Source of the DNA: an uncultured Clostridium sp. | Lineage (GTDB): Bacteria > Bacillota > Clostridia > TANB77 > CAG-508 | Assembly (NCBI GenBank): GCA_905213875.1 | Contig: CAJMJN010000030.1 | Location: forward strand, 1 to 13,881 | DNA length: 13,881 bases | Direction of reading: 5' to 3' | Part shown: positions 13,853 through 13,881 of the stretch, piece by piece | Layout of the letters: every line of letters starts with the position of its first letter | Numbering within the stretch: position 1 is the first letter of the stretch | The notes under the pieces: model-generated | Told to the model about the DNA's origin: nothing | Seen by the model: the letters and a program-made list of their open reading frames with translations, nothing else | Databases searched by the model: none | Translations under genes and position numbers: made by a program

Positions 13853-13881
13853 ACATAGATTATTCCTAACTTTTTTTCTTT

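Overview
The window is very AT-rich, uses the standard code and is typical of a low-GC Firmicute, most likely an uncultured gut-type Clostridia species. The signs are strong GGAGG ribosome sites, SigA promoters with 17-bp spacers, a DnaD-type primosome gene next to a DnaI/DnaC-type loader, encoded tRNA CCA ends, a VanW/G5 envelope protein and a DUF1858 protein. Assignments come from motif reading alone; no search was run.

Left part (1-4200), housekeeping and accessory singletons. A minus-strand VanW/G5 membrane-anchored envelope protein and a plus-strand starch-binding-module protein diverge from back-to-back promoters. A minus-strand short-chain dehydrogenase converges on the latter over a shared bidirectional terminator. 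Next come three minus-strand tRNA genes (Lys-TTT, Glu-TTC, Thr-TGT in transcription order) with their own promoter and terminator, then a DUF1858 mini-protein.

Middle part (4340-8216), a small type IV secretion (T4SS)-like cluster on the plus strand: a 47-aa membrane protein, a VirD4/TraG-type coupling ATPase with two N-terminal membrane helices, a VirB2/TrbC-like pilin-sized protein, a VirB6/TrbL-like polytopic protein and a PrgI/VirB3-like protein. The order resembles the conjugation module of Firmicute integrative elements, but the cluster stops before VirB4, and no relaxase, integrase or lytic transglycosylase is present in the window. Two of its genes appear to start at AUU codons and one at UUG. 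A 118-nt, almost pure A+T stretch with a heptamer microsatellite separates a strong ribosome site from the last start codon. This is the most unusual region.

Right part (8217-13881), replication genes. A DnaD-like primosome protein overlaps the ribosome site of a DnaI/DnaC-like helicase loader, whose Walker A motif is broken by one extra base. The loader converges on gyrA (minus strand), and between them lie two inverted copies of a REP-like palindrome around a bidirectional terminator. Upstream of gyrA on the minus strand are a coiled-coil hypothetical protein, a small SSB-like OB-fold protein and a possible 43-codon ORF.
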